Positions 50,601 to 57,480 are shown, numbered from the stretch's first letter. The stretch: DNA of 64,000 bases from Asterias amurensis (GCF_032118995.1 NC_092661.1:1986501-2050500); one strand, 5' to 3'. Numbers and translations: made by a program. Notes: a model not told the origin generated them from the sequence alone.

Positions 50601-50786
50601 ACCGTGAGAGTGCTGTGCGGAGGCTTCTGACCCACCGTGACTCCGTGAGGCTATCTGTGATGAGGCTTTTGTGGCTTTTCGTGAGGCGACTTTTCCTTGC
50701 TCTGCCTTCCGGGGTGGTTTCTCGTCTTGCTCCCCGTCGTTGGAGTGCCGGCAACGGGCAGGTTTACCCTCAGGAACGTCAGCCAT
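31827..50786 (-). CDS. DTHD1: ZU5-ZU5-UPA-death domain protein, DTHD1-like
   Basis: Eleven coding exons in transcript order: 50786-49853, 42703-42380, 41747-41456, 41273-40907, 40150-39974, 38630-38218, 37819-37574, 36660-36465, 35348-35163, 34017-33859, 32024-31827. All borders are GT/AG and all phases agree (1163 aa). Residues 1-210 are Ser-rich and disordered, about 215-300 and 312-410 are coiled coil (the second Ala/Glu-rich), and 420-510 are acidic. Residues about 590-700 fit a first ZU5 region, and SYPPGV...SPIIHL...PFDKPVTVTIP a second; RVLVQC...ITFTFHSQRRNVIEF fits UPA. Residues about 1060-1150 are a death domain (LRWLSTELGNEWESLSAALG, then ALVKCGRYDLAEELKE). This order is that of DTHD1, related to ankyrin, UNC5 and PIDD, and suggests a signalling scaffold. 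The acceptor at 41747 is weak and may be displaced. Confidence 0.85.
32497..32843 (-). mobile_element. Complete tRNA-Leu-derived SINE
   Basis: On the - strand the head GGTGTCGTGGCCGAGTGGAT, a CAA in anticodon position, a long variable arm and GGGTTCGAATCCCGG match a class II tRNA-Leu. The body and AAGCGCTATATAAAAACGG end match 26879-27190. It lies in the last intron of the DTHD1-like gene. Confidence 0.85.
33160..33375. repeat. Clustered AAAGAGTG / CACTCTTT inverted motifs
   Basis: At least eight occurrences of ACTCTTT or AAAGAGT in both orientations occur in about 215 bp, alternately facing each other. No known family is recognised. It is intronic in the DTHD1-like gene. Confidence 0.6.
34755..35142 (+). 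mobile_element. TTAA-flanked hairpin MITE, GGCAGTGGACAC family
   Basis: It begins TTAAAGGCAGTGGACAC and ends GTGTCCACTGCCTTTAA, ending 20 bp from exon 9 of the DTHD1-like gene. Confidence 0.85.
35372..35737. mobile_element. TTAA-flanked element, GGGTCTTTGTA / GTACCCAAATCC ends
   Basis: It begins TTAAAGGGTCTTTGTA and ends GTACCCAAATCCTTTAA; inside are inverted AATGTCCACAGATTTACA and TGTAAATCTATTGACATT arms. It lies 23 bp upstream of exon 9 in transcript direction. Confidence 0.75.
35985..36335 (-). mobile_element. TTAA-flanked hairpin MITE, GGCAGTGGACAC family
   Basis: It begins TTAAAGGCAGTGGGCAC and ends GTATCCAATGTCTTAA, in reverse orientation to most copies. Confidence 0.75.
36765..36845 (+). 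mobile_element. SINE 3' end with ATT tail
   Basis: GTAGAGCGCTGTATAAATGC followed by ATT repeats is the 3' terminus of the SINE type seen at 26879, on the + strand; the rest is not recognised. Confidence 0.5.
37948..38045. mobile_element. Half of a GGTTTGCGGTAACACC foldback
   Basis: It matches the left arm of 5572-5758 (GGTTTGCGGTATCACC, GGTTCTGAAAAGAACC) with small gaps; the right arm is absent. Confidence 0.55.
38658..39587 (-). mobile_element. GGCAGTGGACAC MITE split by a nested insertion
   Basis: The left quarter (38658-38756) and the right three quarters (39281-39587, ending CCACTGCCTTTAA) join without gap or overlap when compared with whole copies. The 0.5 kb between is the insertion at 38757-39280. 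All lies within one intron of the DTHD1-like gene. Confidence 0.75.
38757..39280. mobile_element. Insertion with hairpin GACTGC...GCAGTC and TTATAACACCCC motif
   Basis: It contains a palindrome of about 150 bp (GGTTAAAACTATGACTCCC against GGGAGTCATAGTTTTTAACC). GTTTTATAACACCCC inside recurs inverted at the right end (GGGGTGTTATAA). A further palindrome, GTGCTAGTCTGTCGGACTAGCGCAC, lies at 39126. An 84-bp open stretch at 39031-39114 is bordered by AG and GT on the - strand and could act as a cryptic exon. Confidence 0.6.
40299..40762. mobile_element. GGGCCC...TTTCATAGAGCTGCTTA element hosting a MITE
   Basis: The left end GGGCCCGATTTCATAGAGCTG is matched inverted by CAGCTCTGTGAAATTGGGCC at the right. 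The MITE at 40462-40739 is inserted at a TTAA close to the right arm. Related, unpaired stretches are near 41875, 42965, 47945 and 58660. Confidence 0.7.
40462..40739. mobile_element. TTAA-flanked MITE nested in 40299-40762
   Basis: It begins TTAAAGGAACTGGACAC and ends GTGTCCAGTGTCTTTAA, same subfamily as 16101 and 46576. Confidence 0.8.
41866..42110. repeat. Dispersed repeat with AAGCAC/TTAGCA motifs
   Basis: GGGCCTAATTGCATAAAGCCTG through TTGCTAAGCAAAATTTAGCCCC resembles 47945-48125 and 58660-58900. It is probably a decayed member of the 40299 family and lies next to the weak acceptor of coding exon 3. Confidence 0.5.
42820..42990. repeat. Palindromic repeat, AGGACTAGTCCTAA
   Basis: Several self-complementary blocks (CTAGGACTAGTCCTAAGTTA, GTTAGGACTAGTCCTAAC) end in AAATCGACCTCTGGGCG. 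Similar motifs occur near 58210 and 60165. Confidence 0.55.
43815..43995. mobile_element. Shortened GGAACACGTTGCC hairpin
   Basis: Both TTAA-bordered ends are present (TTAAAGGAACACGTTGCC, GGCAACGTGTTCCTTTAA), but the centre is deleted to 181 bp. Confidence 0.75.
44400..44476. mobile_element. Half of a GGTTTGCGGTAACACC foldback
   Basis: TTTGCGGTAACACCATGTAA to GAACCGTTGGTTTCAA matches one arm of 5572-5758. Confidence 0.6.
44597..44632. repeat. GTT microsatellite
   Basis: About twelve TTG units in a row, in intron 1 of the DTHD1-like gene. Confidence 0.8.
45245..45360. repeat. Repeat shared with 43720-43800
   Basis: CTCTTTAGAGAACTGTCTTG and GCGGAGTAGATTTTT recur at about 43728-43780; both stretches belong to one dispersed repeat. 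The first 20 bp match the GGTTTGCGGTAACACC family. Confidence 0.5.
45620..46564 (+). CDS. Intronless class A GPCR, paralogue 2, nested in an intron
   Basis: A single exon encodes 314 aa with seven hydrophobic segments. Landmarks: N2-S-T sequon, N34 in TM1, SLAVYDL with D62 in TM2, C88 before TM3, IERF (E112-R113-F114) for DRY, CYAPF in TM6 and NSMFNVIIY for NPxxY. It shares near-identical TM1-TM2, RPYKFPVWCS and RQHEQRLNQNGNNEANNNH with the GPCR at 21541-22503, but TM3-TM5 and the second extracellular loop are diverged, implying a different ligand. The gene lies on the + strand inside intron 1 (42704-49852) of the - strand DTHD1-like gene. A retroposed or locally duplicated origin is possible; no poly-A scar is visible. 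Confidence 0.9.
   Translation: MNSTFTDAVGLSPVLIALRTCFIAIIALLIISGNILSIAVTRRVTNLADSTKVLMTSLAVYDLLVGFLTLLSLISSALNKWPFGDLGCELCMSYIYITLSMSVSCLLFLNIERFLAVTRPYKFPVWCSKRRVVTIVTLQSVLVLLSAVLMKTVFHLDVKFFSEQQLCFYENTSAVYDFGVLVVAFIIPLSVMATIYYHLIKISRQHEQRLNQNGNNEANNNHGNRAIKTFLAVTLTFSGCYAPFLILRAVESTLGVSSPRWLIFLTTWLSISNSMFNVIIYCLFNTNFRQTAKKIILEKFPCLFRSIEPMNIAV
46576..46960. mobile_element. TTAA-flanked MITE, GGCACTGGATAC subfamily
   Basis: It begins TTAAAGGCACTGGATAC 12 bp after the GPCR stop codon and ends CACCTGTGTCTTTAA. It probably lies in the 3' UTR of the receptor. Confidence 0.75.
47520..47725. repeat. Palindromic repeat, CGGCTTCGGCT arms
   Basis: CTTTTCAAAACTACGGCTTCGG is matched inverted by CCGAAGCCGTGGTTTCGAAA. 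A related but degenerate AGCC-rich stretch is at 59680-59800. Confidence 0.6.
48295..48666. mobile_element. TTAA-flanked MITE, TTTTCGGTAAACAG family
   Basis: It begins TTAAAGCCATTGGACATTTTCGG and ends ATAATGGCTTTAA; third copy with 11246 and 29317. Confidence 0.8.
48867..49240 (-). mobile_element. GGCAGTGGACAC-family MITE, right end lost
   Basis: It begins TTAAAGGCAGTGGACAC and is recognisable to TTACCAATAGTG; the final CCACTGCC-TTAA is missing. Confidence 0.75.
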
Positions 50787-52022
50787 TTTCGCTTAAGAAA
50801 GTCTCAATTATCTTGTGATACTGAATGAAATGTCCTCCTGGACTGGCCTCGTTGAGTGTTGTTCCATAAGAGCTGTTCAATTATTTTACCAAGATTAAGA
50901 TCAAGATGTCTAGTGGTCAGTCATTACATTTCATTTGAGATGCACTAAGGGTTGCCGCAAATTCTGCATATTACTTCTTGAAGCAAATTCCTCAGGCTAT
51001 GATTAACGTGGAGAAATGGCTGCAGTTTCTCACACCTTGTGATATGTAGTTGAAACTTCAGAGTCCTTTCGACTGGCGACTGGCTTGCCGCTTGGGTTAC
51101 TCAAAGCTAGCTGTCACACAGTTCGGGGTGGCTAAGAGCCTTTAGTTCCAGTTAATGACATAATCCTCGTAAAGTACCACTCCTAACCATTGCAATTATC
51201 CTCTTAATGAATCCGTAGATGCAGCTCTCTACAGCGTCAATGTTATTACAGCTCATTCGATTCCATTACAAGTGTATTCTCTCCCAATGTTGTTGTGAAA
51301 GTTGTATAGCCGAAGAAAGCTGTAGTAAACTACAGAGTCCAATCTTTAATCACCCAAACGTCTCCTGACCGCCCCCAATCGAATAAATTGACCGGGGTCA
51401 GCGACGCGATGTCCGGGCAACCATTGTCCCTTATTGCCCCCACAAAGACCGACAGCCTTGAAAAGACGCAGTGTGTGTTCAACTGTGTTGTCTTCTTCAA
51501 TGGGGGACCAGACGACGATTACAAGTCAACAATAATAGGTTACCAGCTAGATGGTAAATAAGTAATAAAGGAAGAGCGTGTGGTATGTGTGTTGAGCAAG
51601 GGCTGTGTCTCAGCGAGCTCATGAATTATTCATGTTATATGTCTCATGAATTATTCATGTCAATCTTGGAGAATGTGCCAAGGTTCTTACAGCAGCATCT
51701 GAGATATGCCTTTTGAAGATAAAGGTCGTTGGTTCGATTCCAAATCGAGTCGGTCGCTCTGAATTTCATTGTACATTTGGTAATTGTGAAGGCCAGTATT
51801 CTCACTTGGTGTATCCCATCAAAAAAATGCATAAAATAGCAAATCTGTGAAAATTTGGTCATCGAATATGCCGGAAAAATAAGAAAAGGAAAAAAACAGC
51901 ATTGTGTTTGCTTTCAGATGCATAATAAAATAGTCCAGGCCTGGAGTCTTTAAATATGGTGAGAAATAACCCCTTTCTCAAAAAACCACTTTACATCAGA
52001 TGGAACCGTTTCTCAAAAAGTG
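50787..52022. other. 5' flank of the DTHD1-like gene, no gene seen
   Basis: It should contain the promoter and 5' UTR of the - strand gene starting at 50786. No TATA box or known motif stands out. Around 51700-51900 are fragments resembling SINE and MITE sequence (GTTGGTTCGATTCC, TCTCACTTGGTGTATCCC). Confidence 0.45.
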
Positions 52023-52381
52023 TTAAAGGCAGTGGACACCATTGGTAGTTACACAAAATAATTATTAGTATAAAACCTTACTTGATAACGAGTAATGGGG
52101 AGAGGTTGATAATATAAAACATGGTGAGAAACGGCTCCCTCTGTAGTAACGTAGTTTTCGAGAAAGATTTAATTTTCCAATAGACCTCAGATTTAGAATT
52201 CAAGCATCTGAAAGCACATAACTTCGTAATATAAGGGTGTTTTTTCTTCCATTTTTATCTCGCAACATCGACCAATTTAGCTCAAATTTTCACAGGTTTG
52301 TTAATTTATGCTTATGTTGATAAACACAAAGAGAGAAAACTGGTTTTTGACAATATTACCAATAGTGCCCACTGTTTTTAA
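52023..52381 (-). mobile_element. TTAA-flanked hairpin MITE, GGCAGTGGACAC family
   Basis: It begins TTAAAGGCAGTGGACAC and ends GTGCCCACTGTTTTTAA, 100 bp before the tRNA array. Confidence 0.75.
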
Positions 52382-52481
52382 ACGTGTGTTTCATCGGTAA
52401 TTTTGTCTTGTTAAGTTCGTAATTGGAAACTTTGTCTTCTTTATTAGGATATTCAGATCATGATCAACGTTCTCTGTCAGA

Positions 52482-52549
52482 GCCCGTTTTATAGCTCAGT
52501 CGGTAGATCATCAGACTTTTAATCTGAGGGTCCAGTCCCCTACCGGGCG
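52482..52549 (+). pseudogene. tRNA-Lys (TTT) pseudogene
   Basis: The D arm and TTT anticodon arm are readable, but the T arm has lost five bases (GGGTCCAGTCCCC) and the acceptor 5' side is altered (GCCCGTT). Only 68 nt. Confidence 0.85.
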
Positions 52550-52640
52550 TTGTTTGTTTCAATTTAACATTCATCTTTCTTTTATTGTCATCGTGCTAGG
52601 GCTATTTTCTTTACGAAGTTCACCTTATACTTAGCCAGCA

Positions 52641-52713
52641 GGCGCCGTGGCTCAGTTGGTAAAGCGCCTGTCTAGTAAACAAGAGAACCCCGGTTCAAAT
52701 CCGGGCGGTGCCT
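52641..52713 (+). tRNA. tRNA-Thr (AGT)
   Basis: The cloverleaf is complete, but the anticodon stem has a C-A mismatch (CCTGT/ACAAG) and the T loop is TTCAAAT. First Thr copy; possibly weakened. Confidence 0.8.
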
Positions 52714-52809
52714 TTAATTTTTTTTTTTAATATCTCAACGACTTAATTATGTTACTATTGAGACATAGATGACATACCGTGAAACTTAGGCCTACAGCCT
52801 GCACCCAGA

Positions 52810-52882
52810 GCCCGGTTAGCTCAGTCGGTAGAGCATCAGACTTTTAATCTGAGGGTCAGGGGTTCAAGTCCCCTACCGGGCG
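52810..52882 (+). tRNA. tRNA-Lys (TTT)
   Basis: Acceptor GCCCGGT/ACCGGGC, anticodon stem TCAGA/TCTGA and T stem AGGGG/CCCCT all pair perfectly; anticodon at 52843-52845. Confidence 0.95.
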
Positions 52883-52998
52883 ATTATATGGGTTTTTTTT
52901 ATTATATATATTCATACAGCTTTCTTTGAATCACCAGCATGCCAGATTATCCCTTCATGCATATTTCAAATGATATTTCACCTTATACTTAGCCAGCA

Positions 52999-53071
52999 GG
53001 CGCCGTGGCTTAGTTGGTAAAGCGCCTGTATTGTAAACAGGAGATCCCTGGTTCGAGTCCGGGCGGTGCCT
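52999..53071 (+). tRNA. tRNA-Thr (TGT)
   Basis: The loop is ATTGTAA, so the base before the invariant T33 is A rather than C; T loop TTCGAGT. All stems pair (one G-T in the T stem). No TTTT stop until about 13 nt downstream. Confidence 0.88.
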
Positions 53072-53231
53072 TAACGTGAAAGTTTTGTTTTAAATTACCT
53101 GGAATAACAAACGTCATTAAAAAGACATAGGGGGCGTGGTTTGTAGTTCGGTTTTTGTTTATTGGGTGCGGTTAAAATATCGACTTGTCATTTCCGGACA
53201 TCTTGCTTGAGTACGTAAAAACTATATCAGA

Positions 53232-53304
53232 GGCGCCGTGGCTTAGTTGGTAAAGCGCCTGTCTAGTAAACAGGAGATCCCCGGTTCGAATCCGGGCGGT
53301 GCCT
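53232..53304 (+). tRNA. tRNA-Thr (AGT)
   Basis: Follows another Thr gene with no Lys between. Standard sequence with loop CTAGTAA; the A34 would be edited to inosine. Confidence 0.95.
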
Positions 53305-53372
53305 ACAGTTTTAACCTACACTTTGAACTAGCCATCTTTGTTAACTTGTCATTTCATAACGTGTTCGTCAGA

Positions 53373-53445
53373 GTCCAGTTAGCTCAGTCGGTAGAGCATC
53401 AGACTTTTAATCTGAGGGTCAGGGGTTCAAGTCCCCTACCGGGCA
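53373..53445 (+). tRNA. tRNA-Lys (TTT), altered acceptor stem
   Basis: The acceptor reads GTCCAGT against ACCGGGC, giving one A-C mismatch and one T-G pair; discriminator base A instead of G. Probably reduced or non-functional. Confidence 0.75.
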
Positions 53446-53533
53446 ACCATGTTTCACCTTTTTAACATTTGTTTTAACGAAAACGCTGCTACGGCCATTT
53501 TTTTTACTACAATCAAATGAAACTTTGCCAACA

Positions 53534-53606
53534 GGCGCCGTGGCTTAGTTGGTAAAGCGCCTGTCTAGTAAACAGGAGATCCCCGGTTCGAATCCGGGCG
53601 GTGCCT
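53534..53606 (+). tRNA. tRNA-Thr (AGT)
   Basis: Standard Thr sequence, all stems paired; begins the regular alternating part of the array. Confidence 0.95.
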
Positions 53607-53687
53607 ACAGTTTTAACCTACACTTTGAACTAGCCATCTTTGTTAACTTGTCATTTCATAATGTGTTTTTATTGATAGTTCGTCAGA

Positions 53688-53760
53688 GCCCGGTTAGCTC
53701 AGTCGGTAGAGCATCAGACTTTTAATCTAAGGGTCAGGGGTTCAGGTCCCCTACCGGGCG
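53688..53760 (+). tRNA. tRNA-Lys (TTT), anticodon-stem mismatch
   Basis: The anticodon stem is TCAGA/TCTAA with a C-A mismatch, and the T loop is TTCAGGT. Confidence 0.8.
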
Positions 53761-53838
53761 AATTTTTCAACATTTTTTTGAAAGAATACAGTGCTAGCGT
53801 AAATTTTGTTACTACAATCAAATGAAACTTTGCCAACA

Positions 53839-53911
53839 GGCGCCGTGGCTTAGTTGGTAAAGCGCCTGTCTAGTAAACAGGAGATCCCTGGTTCGAATCC
53901 GGGCGGTGCCT
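53839..53911 (+). tRNA. tRNA-Thr (AGT)
   Basis: Complete; T stem CCTGG/CCGGG with one T-G pair. Confidence 0.94.
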
Positions 53912-53993
53912 ACACTTTTAACCTACACTTTGAACTAGCCATCTTTGTTGACGTTTCATTTCATAACTTGTTTCTTATAATATGTTTGTGACA

Positions 53994-54066
53994 GCCCGGT
54001 TAGCTCAGTCGGTAGAGCATCAGACTTTTAATCTGAGGGTCAGGGGTTCAAGTCCCCTACCGGGCG
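53994..54066 (+). tRNA. tRNA-Lys (TTT)
   Basis: Standard Lys sequence, all stems paired; anticodon 54027-54029. Confidence 0.95.
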
Positions 54067-54153
54067 ACCATGTTTTGTCTTTTTTAATATTTTTTGAATG
54101 AATACAATGCTAGGGTCATTTTGTTACTACAATCAAATGAAACTTTGCCAACA

Positions 54154-54226
54154 GGCGCCGTGGCTTAGTTGGTAAAGCGCCTGTCTAGTAAACAGGAGAT
54201 CCCCGGTTCGAATCCGGGCGGTGCCT
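54154..54226 (+). tRNA. tRNA-Thr (AGT)
   Basis: Standard Thr sequence, all stems paired. Confidence 0.95.
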
Positions 54227-54308
54227 ACAGTTTTAACCTACACTTTGAACTAGCCATCTTTGTTAACTTGTCATTTCATAACTTGTTTCTTGTTGAGAGT
54301 TCGTCAGA

Positions 54309-54381
54309 GCCCGGTTAGCTCAGTCGGTAGAGCATCAGACTTTTAATCTGAGGGTCAGGGGTTCAAGTCCCCTACCGGGCG
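54309..54381 (+). tRNA. tRNA-Lys (TTT)
   Basis: Standard Lys sequence, all stems paired. Confidence 0.95.
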
Positions 54382-54458
54382 ACCATGTTTTCTCTTTTCG
54401 ACATTTGTGTAATGTTAGGGCCATTTTTTTACTAAAATCAAATGAAACTTTGCCAACA

Positions 54459-54531
54459 GGCGCAGTGGCTCAGTTGGTAAAGCGCCTGTCTTGTAAACAG
54501 GAGATCCCCGGTTCGAATCTGGGCGGTGCCT
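54459..54531 (+). tRNA. tRNA-Thr (TGT)
   Basis: Anticodon loop CTTGTAA. Acceptor GGCGCAG has one A-G mismatch, and the T stem CCCGG/CTGGG one G-T pair; D arm GCTC instead of GCTT. Confidence 0.88.
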
Positions 54532-54613
54532 ACAGTTTTAACCTACACTTTGAACTAGCCATCTTTGTTAACTTGTCATTTCATAACTTGTTTCTTGTTG
54601 AGAGTTCGTCAGA

Positions 54614-54686
54614 GCCCGGTTAGCTCAGTCGGTAGAGCATCAGACTTTTAATCTGAGGGTCAGGGGTTCAAGTCCCCTACCGGGCG
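54614..54686 (+). tRNA. tRNA-Lys (TTT)
   Basis: Standard Lys sequence, all stems paired. Confidence 0.95.
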
Positions 54687-54773
54687 ACCATGTTTTTCTC
54701 TAATTTTAACATTTTTAATGAATACCATGCTAGGCCTATTTTTTACTACAATTCAATGTTAACTTTGCCAACA

Positions 54774-54846
54774 GGCGCCGTGGCTTAGTTGGTAAAGCGT
54801 CTGTCTTGTAAACAGGAGATCCCCGGTTCGAATCCGGGCGGTGCTT
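54774..54846 (+). tRNA. tRNA-Thr (TGT)
   Basis: Loop CTTGTAA; the first anticodon-stem pair is T-G and the acceptor closes with G-T (GGTGCTT end). Confidence 0.88.
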
Positions 54847-54928
54847 ACAGTTTTAATCTACACTTTGAACTAGCTGTCTTTGTTAACTTGTCATTTCATA
54901 ACGTGTTTCTTATTAAAAGTTCGTCAGA

Positions 54929-55001
54929 GCCCGGCTAGCTCAGTCGGTAGAGCATCAGACTTTTAATCTGAGGGTCAGGGGTTCAAGTCCCCTACCGGGC
55001 G
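54929..55001 (+). tRNA. tRNA-Lys (TTT)
   Basis: As standard, but acceptor base 7 is C (GCCCGGC), giving a C-A mismatch at the inner end. Confidence 0.88.
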
Positions 55002-55078
55002 ACCATGTTTTCTCTTTTCGACATTTGTGTAATGTTAGGGCCATTTTTTTACTACAATCAAATGAAACTTTGCCAACA

Positions 55079-55151
55079 GGCGCCGTGGCTTAGTTGGTAA
55101 AGCGCCTGTCTAGTAAACAGGAGATCCCCGGTTCGAATCCGGGCGGTGCCT
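55079..55151 (+). tRNA. tRNA-Thr (AGT)
   Basis: Standard Thr sequence, all stems paired. Confidence 0.95.
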
Positions 55152-55233
55152 ACAGTTTTAATCTACACTTTGAACTAGCCACCTTTGTTAACTTGTCATT
55201 TCATTACGTGTTTCTTGTTGAATGTTCGTCAGA

Positions 55234-55306
55234 GCCCGGTTAGCTCAGTCGGTAGAGCATCAGACTTTTAATCTGAGGGTCAGGGGTTCAAGTCCCCTAC
55301 CGGGCG
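55234..55306 (+). tRNA. tRNA-Lys (TTT)
   Basis: Standard Lys sequence, all stems paired. Confidence 0.95.
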
Positions 55307-55393
55307 ACCATGTTTTTCTCTAATTTTAACATTTTTTAATGAATACCATGCTAGGCCTATTTTTTACTACAATTAAATGAAACTTTGCCAACA

Positions 55394-55466
55394 GGCGCCG
55401 TGGCTTAGTTGGTAAAGCGCCTGTCTAGTAAACAGGAGATCCCCGGTTCGAATCCGGGCGGTGCCT
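55394..55466 (+). tRNA. tRNA-Thr (AGT)
   Basis: Standard Thr sequence, all stems paired. Confidence 0.95.
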
Positions 55467-55548
55467 ACAGTTTTAACCTACACTTTGAACTAGCCATCTT
55501 TGTTGACTTGTCATTTCATAACGTGTTTCTTATTGAGAGTTCTTCAGG

Positions 55549-55621
55549 GCCTGGTTAGCTCAGTCGGTAGAGCATCAGACTGTTAATCTGAGGGTCAGCG
55601 GTTCAAGTCTCCTACCGGGCG
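55549..55621 (+). tRNA. tRNA-Lys body with anticodon GTT (Asn)
   Basis: The loop is CTGTTAA, so the anticodon at 55582-55584 is GTT instead of TTT. The T stem AGCGG/CTCCT has a C-C mismatch and the acceptor GCCTGGT a T-G pair. Either a decaying Lys gene or an anticodon-switched tRNA; decay is more likely. Confidence 0.75.
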
Positions 55622-55709
55622 ACCATGTTTTCTCTTTTTTAACATTTTTTAATGAATACCATGCTAGGCCAATTTTTTTTACTACAATCAAATGAAATCT
55701 TCACCAACA

Positions 55710-55782
55710 GGCGCCGTGGCTTAGTTGGTAAAGCGCCTGTCTAGTAAACAGGAGATCCCCGGTTCGAATCCGGGCGGTGCCT
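55710..55782 (+). tRNA. tRNA-Thr (AGT)
   Basis: Standard Thr sequence, all stems paired. Confidence 0.95.
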
Positions 55783-55851
55783 ACAGTTTCAACATACACT
55801 TTGAAACAGCCATCTTTTTTCATGAAGTGTTTCTTATTGAGGTTCTGCAGA

Positions 55852-55924
55852 GCCCGGTTAGCTCAGTCGGTAGAGCATCAGACTTTTAATCTGAGGGTCA
55901 GGGGTTCAAGTCCCCTACCGGACG
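55852..55924 (+). tRNA. tRNA-Lys (TTT)
   Basis: Acceptor 3' side ACCGGAC gives one C-A mismatch at the second pair; otherwise standard. Confidence 0.85.
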
Positions 55925-56012
55925 ACCATGTTTTGTCTTTTTTAATATTTTTTGAATGAATACAATGCTAGGGTCATTTTTTTTACTACAATCAAATGAA
56001 ACTTTGCCAACA

Positions 56013-56085
56013 GGCGCCGTGGCTTAGTTGGTAAAGCGCCTGTCTAGTAAACAGGAGATCCCCGGTTCGAATCCGGGCGGTGCCT
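56013..56085 (+). tRNA. tRNA-Thr (AGT)
   Basis: Standard Thr sequence, all stems paired. Confidence 0.95.
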
Positions 56086-56167
56086 ATAGTTTTAACCTAC
56101 ACTTTGAACTAGCCATCTTTGTTGACGTTTCATTTCATAACGTGTTTCTTATTAAATGTTCGTCAGA

Positions 56168-56240
56168 GCCCGGTTAGCTCAGTCGGTAGAGCATCAGACT
56201 TTTAATCTGAGGGTCAGGGGTTCAAGTCCCCTACCGGGCG
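56168..56240 (+). tRNA. tRNA-Lys (TTT)
   Basis: Standard Lys sequence, all stems paired. Confidence 0.95.
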
Positions 56241-56327
56241 ACTATGTTTTCTCTTTTTAATATTTCTTTAATGAAAACCTTGCTAGGGCCATTTTGTTTA
56301 CTACAATCTAATGAAACTTTGCCAACA

Positions 56328-56400
56328 GGCGCCGTGGCTTAGTTGGTAAAGCGCCTGTCTAGTAAACAGGAGATCCTCGGTTCGAATCCAGGCGGTGCCT
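56328..56400 (+). tRNA. tRNA-Thr (AGT), T-stem mismatch
   Basis: The T stem CTCGG/CCAGG has one C-A mismatch and one T-G pair; B box GGTTCGAATCC intact. Confidence 0.82.
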
Positions 56401-56469
56401 ACAGTTTTAACATATACTTTGAAACAGCCATCTTTGTTCATGAAGTGTTTCTTATTGAGGTTCTGCAGA

Positions 56470-56542
56470 GCCCGGTTAGCTCAGTCGGTAGAGCATCAGA
56501 CTTTTAATCTGAGGGTCAGGGGTTCAAGTCCCCTACCGGGCG
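56470..56542 (+). tRNA. tRNA-Lys (TTT)
   Basis: Standard Lys sequence, all stems paired. Confidence 0.95.
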
Positions 56543-56630
56543 ACCATGTTTTCTCTTTTTAACATTTTTTGAATGAATACCATGCTAGGGCCGTTCTTTT
56601 TAACAACAATCAAATGAAACTTTGCCAACA

Positions 56631-56703
56631 GGCGCAGTGGCTTAGTTGGTAAAGCGCCTGTCTTGTAAACAGGAGATCCCCGGTTCGAATCCGGGCGGTG
56701 CCT
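56631..56703 (+). tRNA. tRNA-Thr (TGT)
   Basis: Loop CTTGTAA; acceptor GGCGCAG with an A-G mismatch, as in the copy at 54459. Confidence 0.88.
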
Positions 56704-56785
56704 ACAGTTTTAACCTACACTTTGAACTAGCCATCTTTGTTAACTTGTCATTTCATAACTTGTTTCTTGTTGAGAGTTCGTCAGA

Positions 56786-56858
56786 GCCCGGTTAGCTCAG
56801 TGGGTAGAGCATCAGACTTTTAATCTGAGGGTCAGGGGTTCAAGTCCCCTACCGGGCG
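56786..56858 (+). tRNA. tRNA-Lys (TTT)
   Basis: Standard apart from D loop AGTGGGTA. Confidence 0.92.
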
Positions 56859-56947
56859 ACCATGTTTTCTCTTGTTTAACATTTTTGAATGAATACCATG
56901 CTAGGCCGATTTTTTTTTACTACAATCAAATGAAATCTTCGCCAACA

Positions 56948-57020
56948 GGCGCCGTGGCTTAGTTGGTAAAGCGCTTGTCTAGTAAACAGGAGATCCCCGG
57001 TTCGAATCCAGGCGGTGCCT
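56948..57020 (+). tRNA. tRNA-Thr (AGT)
   Basis: Anticodon stem CTTGT/ACAGG contains a T-G pair and T stem CCCGG/CCAGG one C-A mismatch. Confidence 0.85.
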
Positions 57021-57102
57021 ACAGTTTTAAAATACACTTTGAACTAGCTGTCTTTGTTAACTTGTCATTTCATAACGTGTTTCTTATTGAGAGTTCGTCA
57101 GA

Positions 57103-57175
57103 GCCCGGTTAGCTCAGTCGGTAGAGCATCAGACTTTTAATCTGAGGGTCAGGGGTTCAAGTCCCCTACCGGGCG
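57103..57175 (+). tRNA. tRNA-Lys (TTT)
   Basis: Standard Lys sequence, all stems paired. Confidence 0.95.
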
Positions 57176-57252
57176 ACCATGTTTTCTCTTTTCGACATTT
57201 GTGTAATGTTAGGGCCATTTTTTTACTACAATCAAATGAAACTTTGCCAACA

Positions 57253-57325
57253 GGCGCCGTGGCTTAGTTGGTAAAGCGCCTGTCTTGTAAACAGGAGATC
57301 CCCGGTTCGAATCCGGGCGGTGCCT
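57253..57325 (+). tRNA. tRNA-Thr (TGT)
   Basis: Loop CTTGTAA with the standard Thr body (GGCGCCG acceptor); all stems paired, the best TGT copy. Confidence 0.95.
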
Positions 57326-57407
57326 ACAGTTTTAGCCTACACTTTGAAGTAGCCATCTCTGTTAACTAGTCTTTTCATAACGTGTTTCTTATTGAAAGTT
57401 CGTCAGG

Positions 57408-57480
57408 GCCCGGTTAGCTCAGTCGGTAGAGCATCAGACTTTTAATCTGAGGGTCAGGGGTTCAAGTCCCCTACCGGGCG
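57408..57480 (+). tRNA. tRNA-Lys (TTT)
   Basis: Standard Lys sequence, all stems paired. Confidence 0.95.

Noticed and set aside
49783-50818. Open frames on the + strand opposite the first DTHD1-like exon
   Set aside because: Shadows of the Ser-rich coding exon on the - strand, whose start, donor and phase are supported.
53247-55959. Short proteins in frame across tRNA genes and spacers
   Set aside because: They are read through tRNA bodies (GGTTCGAATCC and similar) and repeat with the array; no protein features.
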